Positions 42,363-51,509 of a DNA stretch of 64,000 nt are shown in pieces. Position 1 is the stretch's first letter. Each line of letters begins with the position of its first letter. Source of the stretch: Burkholderiales bacterium (GTDB lineage Bacteria; Pseudomonadota; Gammaproteobacteria; Burkholderiales; Casimicrobiaceae); contig CAJPFI010000044.1 of assembly GCA_905339295.1 (NCBI GenBank), positions 1 to 64,000 of the forward strand, written 5' to 3'. The position numbers and the translations under genes were made by a program. A model generated the notes under the pieces. That model was not told the origin of the DNA and ran no database searches. It worked only from the letters and a program-made list of their open reading frames with translations.

Positions 42363-43154
42363 CTAGACCCGCGGCTCTCCCTTACCGTTCACCGTGATCG
42401 TCGGGCCCGGCGCGTAGGAGAGCTGCGCACGGTACAGGCGGCCGCGGAAGTCGTAGGTGACGTCCCAGTACGCGGGCTGTCCGGATCCGGGCACCGTCGA
42501 GCAGCGCCGCACGTCCTGCCTGTAGCCCGGCCGGTTCACGTTCGCGCCCACTGCCGCGCCGCCGACCGCGCCCAGCGCGGTGGCGACATCGTTGCCGCGC
42601 CCGTTGCCGATCTGGTGGCCCAGCACGCCGCCGATGATGCCGCCGATGATCGCGCCGGGCACGTTGGGCTGCTGGTGGCCCGGCACGTACTGCTGCTCGA
42701 CCCAGCAGCGCTGCTGCGGCGGTCCCATCACCGCGCGCACCGCGACGACGTTGGCCGTGTAAAGCGTCTCGCCGTAGCGCGGGTAGTAGCTGTAGGCCGG
42801 GCGCCGCTGCGGCGGGCGAACGGCGCCCCGGCTCGGAGCGCCGCGGGCCGGGCGGACCGACGACGCGCGGTCGGCCATGCCGAGCGACGCGAGCGACGGA
42901 TATTGCCCGGGCCGCAGCACGATGCAGCGGCCGTGGAAATTGGCGTCGTCGCAGACCTCCCAGTTGCCGCGCTCGACCACCGCCGACGACGCGCGGTCGT
43001 TGAAGCCGTAGGGATCGAGATTCGGCGTAGCCCAGTTCACGGAGAACGAGCGGCCGCGGAACCCTTCCTGCGAATAGAAGACGACCTGCGCGGCGGCCAG
43101 TTGCGCGGCCAGCGCGGCCGCGACTCCGAGGGCGATGCCCAGCGTTCTCTTCAT
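42363..43154 (-). CDS. Beta/gamma-crystallin-like and glycine-zipper secreted protein (paralogue 2)
   Basis: A 263-residue exported protein with the same order of parts as the one at 37847-38617: signal peptide (1-22), crystallin-like motifs (VVFYSQEGFRGRSFSVNWAT and WEVCDDANFHGRCIVLRPGQ), Pro/Arg-rich linker, glycine zipper (GAIIGGIIGGVLGHQIGNG) and the ending PGPTITVNGKGEPRV. LDPYGFNDR and YYPRYGE are shared word for word. The two genes are 3.7 kb apart on the same strand, separated by the ABC exporter, csp and DUF2237 genes. Confidence 0.82.
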   Translation of the reverse strand: MKRTLGIALGVAAALAAQLAAAQVVFYSQEGFRGRSFSVNWATPNLDPYGFNDRASSAVVERGNWEVCDDANFHGRCIVLRPGQYPSLASLGMADRASSVRPARGAPSRGAVRPPQRRPAYSYYPRYGETLYTANVVAVRAVMGPPQQRCWVEQQYVPGHQQPNVPGAIIGGIIGGVLGHQIGNGRGNDVATALGAVGGAAVGANVNRPGYRQDVRRCSTVPGSGQPAYWDVTYDFRGRLYRAQLSYAPGPTITVNGKGEPRV

Positions 43155-43357
43155 GGTGCCTCCGATCGTGAATCCGGGGATGGGCGCGACTGCCACGACA
43201 ACGAACGCCGGCGACCGGGCGGGCGTTGACGCGGCCGCGGCGGCCGATGGGGTCAAGTGTAACGAGCCGTGACCCGGGCCAGACTGCGGCGAGGGCCGCG
43301 CGCGACCGTCGGAGGCGTCCTACATTCGGCGCGCGATCGCGGCGCCGGTGCGGTTCG

Positions 43358-44038
43358 CTACTTGAGATTCTGCGTGATCGACGAGGCGGTGTCGGACACC
43401 TTCTTCAGCAGGTTCGACAGCGTCGACATCATCCTGGACAGCCGGTCCATCGCCATCTGCAGGCGCAGCGACTCCATCTCGCCCATCTCGCTCAACGAAT
43501 CGAGGTCGTTCTTCGCCTTGTCGATCATCGAGTCGATCTGCCCCCTGGGCAGCGGCCTGGGCTCGATCCTGACTCGCGTCGTGCCGCTCGCGGGCCGCGG
43601 CGCGGGCGTCACGCTCGCGCGATCGCCCGCGCCGGCGATCGACGCCCGAGGCTGCGCGGAGCGCCGCGCCGACGCGCTCGCCTTGGCGTCGTTGATCCGC
43701 TTGACGCCGTCCATGATCGCCTTCAGGTCCTCGCGCGCCGATTTCGCCGCTTCCATCAGGACGAGGAACGCCAGCGCCTCGATGTCCTGGCCGCCGGCGG
43801 CGCCCAGCGCGCGGCCACGCTCGGTCGCCGAACGCATCGCGGCCTCGCGCGATACCGCGTCGGCGGCGTTGCGCTGCGCGCCTTCCTGACGGACCCATGC
43901 GCGCGTCTGCGGACCGGCGCGTGCCAGGAGCCGCGCTTCCAGCTCGATCGCGCCGGGCGGAAACGCCGGCACCGGCTGGGCCGCCGCGGCCTGCGCCAGC
44001 GCGGAGATCGCGAACCCCATGCACCAGCACCAACGCAT
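43358..44038 (-). CDS. Exported helical protein of unknown function
   Basis: A 226-residue protein with a likely signal peptide (residues 1-20, AQAAAAQ; the start could be codon 7). The mature protein is mostly helical with heptad-like patterns: EALAFLVLMEAAKSAREDLK and the C-terminal MESLRLQMAMDRLSRMMSTL with LSNLLKKVSDTASSI, suggesting coiled coils. An Ala/Pro/Arg-rich linker divides it. No family was recognised. Confidence 0.65.
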   Translation of the reverse strand: MRWCWCMGFAISALAQAAAAQPVPAFPPGAIELEARLLARAGPQTRAWVRQEGAQRNAADAVSREAAMRSATERGRALGAAGGQDIEALAFLVLMEAAKSAREDLKAIMDGVKRINDAKASASARRSAQPRASIAGAGDRASVTPAPRPASGTTRVRIEPRPLPRGQIDSMIDKAKNDLDSLSEMGEMESLRLQMAMDRLSRMMSTLSNLLKKVSDTASSITQNLK

Positions 44039-44171
44039 CGGGCCTCCCGGAGCGGACGACGGCGCTCAACCAGCGTTCGGGTGGAACCGGTCGCCGCGTC
44101 GCAGTGCCGATGCTACCCGCGATTCGCGCCGTCGTGCCTCCCCGGATCGCGCCGACAGGAGGTGGCTCGGC

Positions 44172-44489
44172 CTATGCGGCGTGCGCGCGCACGTACCGAG
44201 GCGCGGCGGCGGGCGTACGCGTCGCCGCCGCGGCCGCCGTCTCGGGCTTCGTGTCGCGCTTGCCGACCAGCAGGAAGTTCATGCGGCGCCACGACAGCAC
44301 CGCCACCGCGCCGCTCGCGACGGACATCGCCGCACCGGCGAGCGGGGAGGTGTCGCCCGTGACGACGAGGACCGGCCCCAGGATGGCGACGATCGCGCCC
44401 GAGATGGCCAGGCGCAACCACAACCCGCTCTCGAAGACCGGCCACGGGATCCTTCCGTAGGCCGTCCCGAGGTCTGTTCGATTCGACAT
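44172..44489 (-). CDS. Small two-segment membrane protein
   Basis: A 105-residue protein with AAAGGA before the ATG. Two hydrophobic segments, about 25-45 (LRLAISGAIVAILGPVLVVT) and 50-66 (LAGAAMSVASGAVAVLS), then a basic cytoplasmic tail. No enzyme motif is visible. Good ribosome binding site and composition make the gene likely; the function is unknown. Confidence 0.6.
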   Translation of the reverse strand: MSNRTDLGTAYGRIPWPVFESGLWLRLAISGAIVAILGPVLVVTGDTSPLAGAAMSVASGAVAVLSWRRMNFLLVGKRDTKPETAAAAATRTPAAAPRYVRAHAA

Positions 44490-44733
44490 GTTCGCGTCCT
44501 TTCGAGGAATGGCGCGGCGTTGTGCACCGCACCATAAGCATGGACGCGCCTGGCAATCCTTTCAAATCAATCCTTTGGATCAGGTCGATCGACCCGGCTG
44601 ATGGCCGGCGCGGGATCCCGGAGCGCCGGCGGAGGCCGGGAGGGCTCCCTGCGCCCATGCGTCTGCGGAAAAGGCGAGGCGGACAGGCGCCGTCGACCGC
44701 CCGCGACCCGGTCCTCGGGGTTGGTCGGCGCGC

Positions 44734-45741
44734 TCACTCCCACAGGTCGACCTTCTGGCCGGCCGCACGCAGCCGCTCGGCGCGCGCCTGCAGCCAGCGC
44801 TGGAACGACGGCTCGGCGCGGTAGCTTGCGTCGGCGACGTAGGCGAACGACGACGCGAGGTGGAAGGGCCGCAGGTACGCCCCGATGCGGAACACCTCGC
44901 GTCCGTCCGGCGCGAAGAACACGATCGACGGCGTGTACGCGACGCCCAGTTCGCGCGCCCACGCCGACGCGGTCGTCGCGCGGCCGTCGGGCGTGACGAG
45001 CGGCGCCGGCGATGCGAGCGAGTAGCGCACCACGTCGAAGCGCCGCACTTCGGCGAGCACGTCGGCGCGCCGGAACCCTTCGCGGTGCAGTTCGTCGCAG
45101 CCCGGGCAGTCGACCGTCTCGAAGATCACCGCGAGCGGACGCCCGCCCGCGCGCCGGGCGAGGTCGTACGGCGGCGGCAGGAAGAACGGCTCGTCGTGCA
45201 GCGTCGGACTCGCCTTTTCCGTGACGTGCCGGGCGAGCCAGTCCGCGAGCGGTTCCTCGTGCTCGCGCTTGCCCGCCACGTAGTCGAGCGCCGCGCCGAA
45301 GCGCTGCGGGGGCCAGTAGCCGTCGAGACGCACGACGACCTTGCCCGCCTCGTCCAGGAACAGCATCGTCGGCGTGAACTGCACGCCGAGCTCGACCGCG
45401 AGCGCCTTCTCGCTCATCGTGCGCCCGTCGATCCACGTCGTCTCGCGATCGCCCCACAGGTTGAGCGCGATCGCGACGAAGCTGCGGCGCGCCGTCTCGA
45501 CGATCGCGCGTTGCGAGAAGTTGGCGGTCATCAGCTTCCTGCAGTACGGGCAGCCGTCCTGCCCGACGTAGACCATCAGCCGCTTGCCCTCGCGCGCGGC
45601 GTCAGCGACATCCTCGCGGAAGTCGAGGAACGTGTTCGCGAACCACGGCGGGATGTCGATCGCGTGCGGCGTGACGTCCTGCGCGAGGGACGCGCCGGCG
45701 AACGACGCGAGCAGGGATGCGACGGCGATCCAGGTCTTCAT
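44734..45741 (-). CDS. Exported protein with two thioredoxin-like domains
   Basis: A 335-residue protein with a signal peptide (1-20, ASLAQ). The first thioredoxin-like domain (about 35-165) has GQDGCPYCRKL with Cys64 and Cys67; the second (about 185-320) has VDCPGCDEL with Cys212 and Cys215. Both have a cis-proline segment: FTPTMLFLD and YTPSIVFFAPDG. The first resembles SoxW/DsbE-type reductants. It should reduce or rearrange disulfides in the periplasm, perhaps in cytochrome or sulfur-oxidation maturation, which is an inference. It is monocistronic. Confidence 0.83.
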   Translation of the reverse strand: MKTWIAVASLLASFAGASLAQDVTPHAIDIPPWFANTFLDFREDVADAAREGKRLMVYVGQDGCPYCRKLMTANFSQRAIVETARRSFVAIALNLWGDRETTWIDGRTMSEKALAVELGVQFTPTMLFLDEAGKVVVRLDGYWPPQRFGAALDYVAGKREHEEPLADWLARHVTEKASPTLHDEPFFLPPPYDLARRAGGRPLAVIFETVDCPGCDELHREGFRRADVLAEVRRFDVVRYSLASPAPLVTPDGRATTASAWARELGVAYTPSIVFFAPDGREVFRIGAYLRPFHLASSFAYVADASYRAEPSFQRWLQARAERLRAAGQKVDLWE

Positions 45742-46143
45742 CGGTGCCTCGTCAGCGGCGGGCGCGACGGCTGGCGCGCCCCCGGGTGACGCCCAGTGTG
45801 ACGCAGATTTCGATGATTCTACCCATGCCGTCCATGGGTGCGTCGTTGGCGGCATCACCGGCGACACCGGCCTCCCGTTGCGCGGGCGTCGTACGCTCGA
45901 TGTCCCGGGAGCGGCGATCGCGTCGCTGCGGGCCGCAGCGCGTCGCCGTGCCGAGCATCGAATCCGCGCAGGAGCGCCCACTCCTTCGCTGCGTGCACGT
46001 GGACTCATCTCCGAGGATCGGGCCACGGCGATCGCGTCGCCCCTCCCGATCCGCGCGGTCGCTGCCATCGCGGCACGCCTCGCCGCGACGTGCGCGCCCG
46101 CCTCCGCGGCGACGATCGCCGTCACCCGCGTCAGAGGCGCCGA

Positions 46144-46510
46144 TGCGGGTCACCGCGCCAGGCGATCGAGAACGCCGACCCGGGCGACGCGATCGCGTAC
46201 TCCGTCACCGGCTCGATCACGCTCACGACCGGGGCGCCGTCGATGGCGGACTCGCCGGTCGGCGCCAAGTCGTCGGCCGGCGGCGGACGTGGCCTCCGGT
46301 CCAACGGGCCCGGCGTGACGCTCGTCGGCGTGATCGACTGCGGCAACACGGCCGACGACGGCGGAGGCCTCGGCAGCACGGGGGGCCGGCGCCCTGTCGA
46401 TCACCGATCCCGCGATCGGCGGAAACGGCGCGGTCGCAATCGGCGGCGCCACGCCGACGCGCGCCAACGCGTTCCTGCTGCCCGGCTACGCCGTCCCGGC
46501 GTTCCCCGGA
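46144..46510 (+). pseudogene. Decayed fragment of a beta-helix (CSLREA/choice-of-anchor Q type) protein
   Basis: A plus-strand frame reads SPRQAIENADPGDAIAYSVT and GSITLTTG, the start of a large repetitive secreted protein family. After about 80 residues (NGPGVTLVGVIDCGNTADDG) the sense is lost at a GGGGGG run near 46380, and a second frame resumes with ALSITDPAIGGNGAVAIGG. There is no normal start or signal peptide, and the end overlaps the TerB gene on the other strand. The preceding 45742-46143 holds no recognisable gene. It reads as a frameshifted, truncated remnant. Confidence 0.5.
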
Positions 46511-46968
46511 TCGCGTGACGGCGCTGCCTCGCGCGCGGCGAGCTTCGCGATCACGGTGTCGCGATGCGACACGTACAGGAGGTCCGCGAGCTTGCGGATC
46601 AGGTGGTCCTCGTAGACCGACAGCGCCGCGTCCGCGTGGGCGACTTCCCACAGCAGCGCGACGACGCGCACCTTCTCCTCGTAGCTGAAGCGGCGGTTGA
46701 CGACCGACGTGAACTGCCAGTAGTCGTTGGCGTTGCGCGCCTCTTCCTCGGCGAGCGCGATCAGGCGTTCTGCCTCGTCGGGCGCGAGACCGAACTTGCC
46801 GCGCACGGCCTCGAGGACGATCGCGCGCTCCGCGGCGTCCGCCGTGCTGTCCATGCGCATCACCTCGACGAGCAGCGCGGCGGTCGCGAGCTCGATGCCG
46901 TGGGCGCGCCGACCGGCGTCGGCGTCACCGAGCTGCCGGTCGAAGAAGTCCCTGATCGCCTTGAGCAT
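46486..46968 (-). CDS. TerB-family protein
   Basis: A 160-residue helical protein matching the TerB/TerB-like fold: AHGIELATAALLVEVMRMDS, DAAERAIVLEAVRGKFGLAP, EKVRVVALLWEVAHADAALS, and YEDHLIRKLADLLYVSHRDT with acidic metal-binding positions (Asp and Glu pairs). TerB binds metal and is linked to tellurite and phage stress systems, but isolated copies like this are widespread and of unknown role. No other ter genes are present here. Confidence 0.85.
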   Translation of the reverse strand: MLKAIRDFFDRQLGDADAGRRAHGIELATAALLVEVMRMDSTADAAERAIVLEAVRGKFGLAPDEAERLIALAEEEARNANDYWQFTSVVNRRFSYEEKVRVVALLWEVAHADAALSVYEDHLIRKLADLLYVSHRDTVIAKLAAREAAPSRDPGNAGTA

Positions 46969-47107
46969 GGAACGCCTGCGCCGTTGCGGGGTCGATATTC
47001 TCGCATCGTGCCGTCGGGTCGGCTCCGTGCCCTGCGCGACAGTGCGCCGGCAGGGATGCGAAGCCCCGCGCGAACGGCGACAATGCGCTGCCCCGTCCCG
47101 CGCGCCG

Positions 47108-48088
47108 ATGGCCGGAGCCGGACGGCGCGCGGCATGCCCGCGCGAGCGCGCGCCGTCCGCCTCCGTACACGAGCCTGCCCCGTTGTTCCCGTACCTTTCC
47201 CCTCCCGACATCGCGCGACCCGGCCTGCCTGCCTGGGCGCTCGCGCTCTCGCTCGTCCTCCATGCGATCGTGCTGTGGACGTGGGCACCGGACATGCGTC
47301 CGCTGGAACTGATCGCGCCGGGCGCGGCATCGCCGGAGGCACCGCTGGTCGCGCGGCTCGAGCCCCCCGCGCTGGCGCGCCCCCCCGAGCGCAGCGAGCC
47401 GGTTCCCGCCCGCGAGCCCCGGCCGGAGCGGCAGCGCCCGCCGCCGCCCGCGGTCCGGCCGCTCGCTCCGGCACCGCTCATCGCGGTCGCGCCGCGCCTC
47501 GAGGTGGCCCCGCTGACCGTCCCGCCCCCGCCGCCGCCCCAGCGCCTCGCCGAGCGGGCGCCGCTGCCGCCGGCGGAGTCCGACCTCTCCGCGTACATCG
47601 ACGCGCGCCGGCGCGAGCGCGGCGGGTCGCAGCCGTCCGAGTCGTCCGGCACCACGCGCGGACCTCCGAGCGCAGACGAGGAGAACGCGCGTCGGGACCG
47701 GGCGATCGCTGCCAACATCGCGAGCGTCAACAGCGCGGTCCGCGGCGACGCGCCGAAGAACAGCGGCGGCGTGTTCCAGGTCCGGCGGCTGGGCTACGAC
47801 GACGCCGAGTTCACGTTCTTCGGCTGGTACCGCGACGCCAACCGTCGCATGACGCAGAAGGTCGAGGTGCGGCGCGGCGCCGCTCCGGATATCCGCATCG
47901 CCGTCGTGCGCAGGATGATCGAAATCATCCGCCGCTACGAGCAGGAGGACTTCACGTGGCGGTCGATCCGGCTCGCGCGCGACCTCACGCTCTCGGCGCG
48001 CGCCTCCGACACCGCGATGCTCGAGGCGTTCCTGCTGCGCGAGTTCTTCGGGATCGACGCGCCGCAGCTCGCGCCGGCGCCCCTTTGA
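47108..48088 (+). CDS. TonB-like single-pass protein of unknown function
   Basis: About 326 residues from ATG 47108; a TTG at 47183 would give 301 residues beginning FPYLSPPDIARPGLPAWALA and may be the true start. One membrane segment (LPAWALALSLVLHAIVLWTW) is followed by a long Pro-rich stretch (PPPPPPQRL) and a globular C-terminal domain (VFQVRRLGYDDAEFTFFGWY and VRRMIEIIRRYEQEDFTWRS). The layout is like TonB or other proteins spanning the periplasm. No ExbB/ExbD genes are near. The family is not recognised. Confidence 0.62.
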   Translation: MAGAGRRAACPRERAPSASVHEPAPLFPYLSPPDIARPGLPAWALALSLVLHAIVLWTWAPDMRPLELIAPGAASPEAPLVARLEPPALARPPERSEPVPAREPRPERQRPPPPAVRPLAPAPLIAVAPRLEVAPLTVPPPPPPQRLAERAPLPPAESDLSAYIDARRRERGGSQPSESSGTTRGPPSADEENARRDRAIAANIASVNSAVRGDAPKNSGGVFQVRRLGYDDAEFTFFGWYRDANRRMTQKVEVRRGAAPDIRIAVVRRMIEIIRRYEQEDFTWRSIRLARDLTLSARASDTAMLEAFLLREFFGIDAPQLAPAPL

Positions 48089-48284
48089 CGGCGCGCGCCG
48101 AGGCGCGCGCGAGAACGCCCCCGGGTGTGCTGGTCGGCGAGCTCGCCCGACGGTTCACGGCGACATCGGCATCGATGCCGCATCGAGCGCCCTCGCCGCG
48201 CCACGGGTGCCGGTTGCGCCTTCCCGCCCTGACGGACAGCCCGGCTCGTCCGCTCGTCGATGTCGAAGCCCGCGGGACCGCATG

Positions 48285-48611
48285 CTAGCGCGGATCGTCG
48301 GGAATGCTGACCGCCTCGCCTTCGATCACGCGCCCGCCGGCCGGCTCGCGACGCAGCGGGCCGCGCGCCGGTTCCTGCCTCTGCTCGCGCATCCGGCGTG
48401 CAAGACCGCGCGTCCTCCACGCGAGATAGCCCCAGGCGATCGCGCCGACGATCGCGGCCGCCGCGACGAGCACCGCGGAGACGACGAGGCCGACGCCGAG
48501 CATCACGACGCCGGCGGCGACCATGGCGATCTTGCGCAGCAGCCCCGGCGCGCCGGCACGCGCAGCGCCACCGGCGATGCCTCGGAATCGTTCATCGGGG
48601 GAAGCGGGCAT
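48285..48611 (-). CDS. Small membrane protein of unknown function
   Basis: About 108 residues if it starts at MPASPDERF (48611); an upstream start is possible. Two close hydrophobic segments, KIAMVAAGVVMLGVGLVVSA and VLVAAAAIVGAIAWGYLAW, then a basic tail RRMREQRQEPARGP. It resembles small inner-membrane proteins with no known role. Confidence 0.55.
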   Translation of the reverse strand: MPASPDERFRGIAGGAARAGAPGLLRKIAMVAAGVVMLGVGLVVSAVLVAAAAIVGAIAWGYLAWRTRGLARRMREQRQEPARGPLRREPAGGRVIEGEAVSIPDDPR

Positions 48612-48726
48612 GGAGGTCGTCGGTATCGTCGGTCGGGTGGGGCCGGCGGCAAGGTGCCCGGACGTCCCCATCTGGTGGCGCGCGCTGCCGATTTCCAGTC
48701 CCGCGCGCACGGTGTCGGCGTTCGTC

Positions 48727-49095
48727 CTACTTCGGCGGCTTGCCGCGCGCGAGCATCGACTTCAGGTCGGCGAACGGCGAATGCGTGGCGCGGCCGGACG
48801 CGTCCGCACCGCCGCCGCCACCCGACAGGGCTTCGAGCTGTCGCTGGTGCTCGTTGTCGTGGCAATACAGGCAGAGGAGCTCCCAGTTGCTGCCGTCGGG
48901 CGGGTTGTTGTCGTGGTCGTGGTCGCGGTGATGAACCGTCAGCTCGCGCAGGTTCGCGCGCGTGAACTCGCGTCCGCAGCGTCCGCAGACCCACGGGTAG
49001 ATCTTGAGCGCCTGCTCGCGGTAGCCCTGCCCGCGCTCCAGCGCCGCGCGGCGCGCGTCGGCGACGATCCGGTCGAGCTTGTCGGAATCGGCCAT
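48727..49095 (-). CDS. yajD: HNH nuclease family protein YajD
   Basis: A 122-residue HNH-family protein. YPWVCGRCGREFTRANLREL gives the first zinc knuckle, TVHHRDHDHDNNPPDGSNWE the catalytic HNH core, and LLCLYCHDNEHQ the second knuckle. This matches YajD, a small putative endonuclease. Intracellular; its true substrate is not known. The neighbour at 49123 is also nuclease-like on the same strand. Confidence 0.88.
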   Translation of the reverse strand: MADSDKLDRIVADARRAALERGQGYREQALKIYPWVCGRCGREFTRANLRELTVHHRDHDHDNNPPDGSNWELLCLYCHDNEHQRQLEALSGGGGGADASGRATHSPFADLKSMLARGKPPK

Positions 49096-49122
49096 CGGAC
49101 GAGCGTGCCCGCCCCGCGCAGG

Positions 49123-49698
49123 TCAGGCGCGCCTGGCGCGCCCCGCGTCGGGCAGGAGCCGCGCGAGCTCGGGACCGGCGATGAGCCGGATGCGCTTCTC
49201 GACGGCGAAGCGCTGCGCGTGGTCGGTGAGCTCGCCCGCCACCACGTAGACGCACTCGTGCGCGTCGCGCGCGTCCTTCGCGCCGGCGAGTTCGCGCAGC
49301 GGCTCGACGCCGCCGCGAGCGACCTTCCAGCGCTTGCCGCTCACCACGGCGCGGCGCCCCGCCTTCGAGATCTCGAAGTCGGCCGCGGCGCCCGACAGCC
49401 TGCTCACGTCGTAGCCGTCGCGGCGGAACCCCTGCTCGAGCGCCTCCGAGAACTCGGCCCACGACATCGCGCGCACCGCCTCGAGGGTCGAGGCGACGCG
49501 CCGGCCGGACGGCGACTTCAACCGGCGCCAAAGCGCGATGGCGGCGATCACGGCGAACGGCAGCGACGTGAACAGGCCGTAGATGCGCCATTCCTCGCGC
49601 ACCATCGCGGTCACCAGCACGGCGATCGCGGCCGCGATCGCGGCACTGATCCACCACGGCGAGCGCAGCAGGATCGCGAACAACGAGTTCTCGGACAT
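49123..49698 (-). CDS. Membrane-anchored restriction-endonuclease-like (Mrr-type) protein
   Basis: A 191-residue protein with two N-terminal membrane segments (about 12-32 and 40-57) and a cytoplasmic domain of the restriction-endonuclease/Mrr-cat type: AMSWAEFSEALEQGFRRDGY, DFEISKAGRRAVVSGKRWKV (D-x(n)-x-x-K-like core) and RIRLIAGPELARLL. The usual catalytic D-QxK is shifted (VVSGKRW where many have VVQCKRW), so activity is uncertain. It is 27 bases upstream of the yajD start on the same strand, so the two may be one unit. Confidence 0.72.
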   Translation of the reverse strand: MSENSLFAILLRSPWWISAAIAAAIAVLVTAMVREEWRIYGLFTSLPFAVIAAIALWRRLKSPSGRRVASTLEAVRAMSWAEFSEALEQGFRRDGYDVSRLSGAAADFEISKAGRRAVVSGKRWKVARGGVEPLRELAGAKDARDAHECVYVVAGELTDHAQRFAVEKRIRLIAGPELARLLPDAGRARRA

Positions 49699-49766
49699 CT
49701 TCCACTGCACGCGGGGGCCTCGCCTTCGAATCGGACGCGTGCGCCAAGTATAGCGGCACGCGCCGC

Positions 49767-50738
49767 TCAGCGCCCCGGGACGAGCAGCGCGACGGCCGCC
49801 GAGAAGGTCAGGAACGCGAGCGCCGTCGACACGAGGATGATGCGCGCGATGCGGCCGTTGTCGGCGCCGAAGCGCTCGGCCAGCATCGCCACGTTGCTCG
49901 CGCTCGGCAGCGCCGCGACCAGCACGATCACGGTGAGCGCGAAGCGGTCGAGCGGCACGCCCAGGTCGATCGCGCTCCAGCCCATCGCAAGGACGAGCAG
50001 CGGATGCACGACGAGCTTCTTCAGCGCCACCGGCACCACTTCGACGAGCGGCGTCCGGTCGGTGCTGATCATCCGCGAGCGCGCGAGCACCGCGCCGATC
50101 GTGAACAGTGCGGTCGGCGACGCCGCGTCCGCCAGCAACCCCACGGTGTCGAGGATCGGCTTCGGCAGCACGACGCCGGACTCGAACGTCGCGATGCCGA
50201 GCAGGATCGCCCACGGCAACGGGTTGACGACGATGCCCCTGAGCGCGTTCCTCGCCGCCCGGCCCGCGCCGCGCCGGTCGGCACCGCCGAGCTGCGAGAG
50301 CGCGATGCACAGCGAGCTCGTGAACACGAGGTCGATCAGGATCGTCGCGATCGCGGGCCCCGCGGCCGCGCTGCCGAGCAGCGCGACCAGCAGCGGCACG
50401 CCCATGTAGCCGGTGTTCGGGAATGCGGCGACCAGCGCGCCGAACGCGGCATCGGTCCAGTCGATGCGGCGCGAAAGCGTCACCGCCACGGTGAACGCGA
50501 CCATCACCAGCGCGCAGCCCAGGTAGACCCCGACCAGCCCGACGCTCAGCGTCTGCGTGATCGACGCCGTCGCGCCGAAGCGCCAGAGCATGCAGGGCAG
50601 CGCGAAGTACAGCACGAACGCGTTGAGCCCCGGGATCGCCGGCTGAGGCAGCATGCCGCGCCGCGTGGCGACGTAGCCGCACAGCACCAGCGCGAAGAAC
50701 GGGAACGTGACGAGGAGGATGGCCAGCACGGGCGCCAT
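49767..50738 (-). CDS. AEC family transporter
   Basis: A 323-residue membrane protein with about ten hydrophobic segments. LPQPAIPGLNAFVLYFALPC, AAFPNTGYMGVPLLVALLGS and VLVAALPSASNVAMLAERFG are typical of the auxin-efflux-carrier family, bacterial members of which move malonate, malate or other organic acids. ATG at 50738 was preferred to an upstream start because the first helix begins there. Monocistronic; substrate unknown. Confidence 0.87.
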   Translation of the reverse strand: MAPVLAILLVTFPFFALVLCGYVATRRGMLPQPAIPGLNAFVLYFALPCMLWRFGATASITQTLSVGLVGVYLGCALVMVAFTVAVTLSRRIDWTDAAFGALVAAFPNTGYMGVPLLVALLGSAAAGPAIATILIDLVFTSSLCIALSQLGGADRRGAGRAARNALRGIVVNPLPWAILLGIATFESGVVLPKPILDTVGLLADAASPTALFTIGAVLARSRMISTDRTPLVEVVPVALKKLVVHPLLVLAMGWSAIDLGVPLDRFALTVIVLVAALPSASNVAMLAERFGADNGRIARIILVSTALAFLTFSAAVALLVPGR

Positions 50739-50984
50739 TGTCGCAAATGCCGCCCGCGCCACCGACCGACCCGTCATCCGCCGCGGGCGCGTTGCCGACC
50801 GGAGACGCCGACGGCGGCCGTCGGCGCGGCGCCGGTTCCCCTACACGCCGATCGGCCCGCGTCCGCTCCCGCCGGCAGGCGCGCCGGCGGACGATGTTCC
50901 CGTCATGGAAGGCTCGACCACGACGGCGTCCTTCCGCCAGGCCGGCGCGATGCGCCGGTTCGTCCACCCCAGGAGAGACACGAC

Positions 50985-51413
50985 ATGAACGCACGACCTC
51001 GCATGACCCTGCTGGCCGCCGCGCTGGCAGGCGCGGCCATCCTCGCGGGTTGCGGTGAACCGAACCCCGAGCGGGTCGGCTCGCTTCCCGAGCGCACGAC
51101 CGGCCCGGCCGCCTCGGCGACCGAACGGATCGAGCAGGGCGTCGACCGCACGACGAGCATGGCCGCGGCGGCCGTCGACATGGGTGCGGCCGCGATCGAC
51201 GACGCGGCGATCACCGGCAAGGTGAAGGCCGCGATCATCGTCGAGCCGGGACTGAAGGCGCTGGCGATCGACGTCGACACGAAGGACGGCGTCGTCACGC
51301 TGACCGGCACGGTCGATTCGGTGCTCGACAAGGAGCGCGCGGTGCACGTCGCGCAGAACGTGAGCGGCGTGGTCACGGTCGTCGACCGCCTCTCGCTCAA
51401 GTCGACGGGCTGA
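50985..51413 (+). CDS. BON-domain lipoprotein
   Basis: A 142-residue lipoprotein with AGGAGA before the ATG, lipobox LAGC (Cys23), an Ala-rich helical stretch, and one BON domain (ITGKVKAAIIVEPGLKALAI, DVDTKDGVVTLTGTVDS, VAQNVSGVVTVVDRL). BON domains bind phospholipid or help stabilise the envelope under stress (OsmY type). Start and family are secure; the detailed role is not. Confidence 0.88.
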   Translation: MNARPRMTLLAAALAGAAILAGCGEPNPERVGSLPERTTGPAASATERIEQGVDRTTSMAAAAVDMGAAAIDDAAITGKVKAAIIVEPGLKALAIDVDTKDGVVTLTGTVDSVLDKERAVHVAQNVSGVVTVVDRLSLKSTG

Positions 51414-51509
51414 CCGTCGGTCGGGTCAGGAGTCCGTCGTCCGCGTTCGCGCGCCGGGGCCGCCGCCGTGGCATGATCGCCGCTCGGCCCCGGAGCACGG
51501 ACGCGAACG

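Noticed and set aside
43245-43280. Degenerate copy of the REPIN arm (GATGGGGTCAAGTGTAACGAGCC)
   Set aside because: Only short blocks match and their order is altered, and there is no partner arm; similarity is too low to count as a copy.
46486-46968. TerB gene as part of a tellurite-resistance/phage-defence island
   Set aside because: No terA, terC, terD, terE or terZ-like gene is near; isolated TerB-like genes are common.
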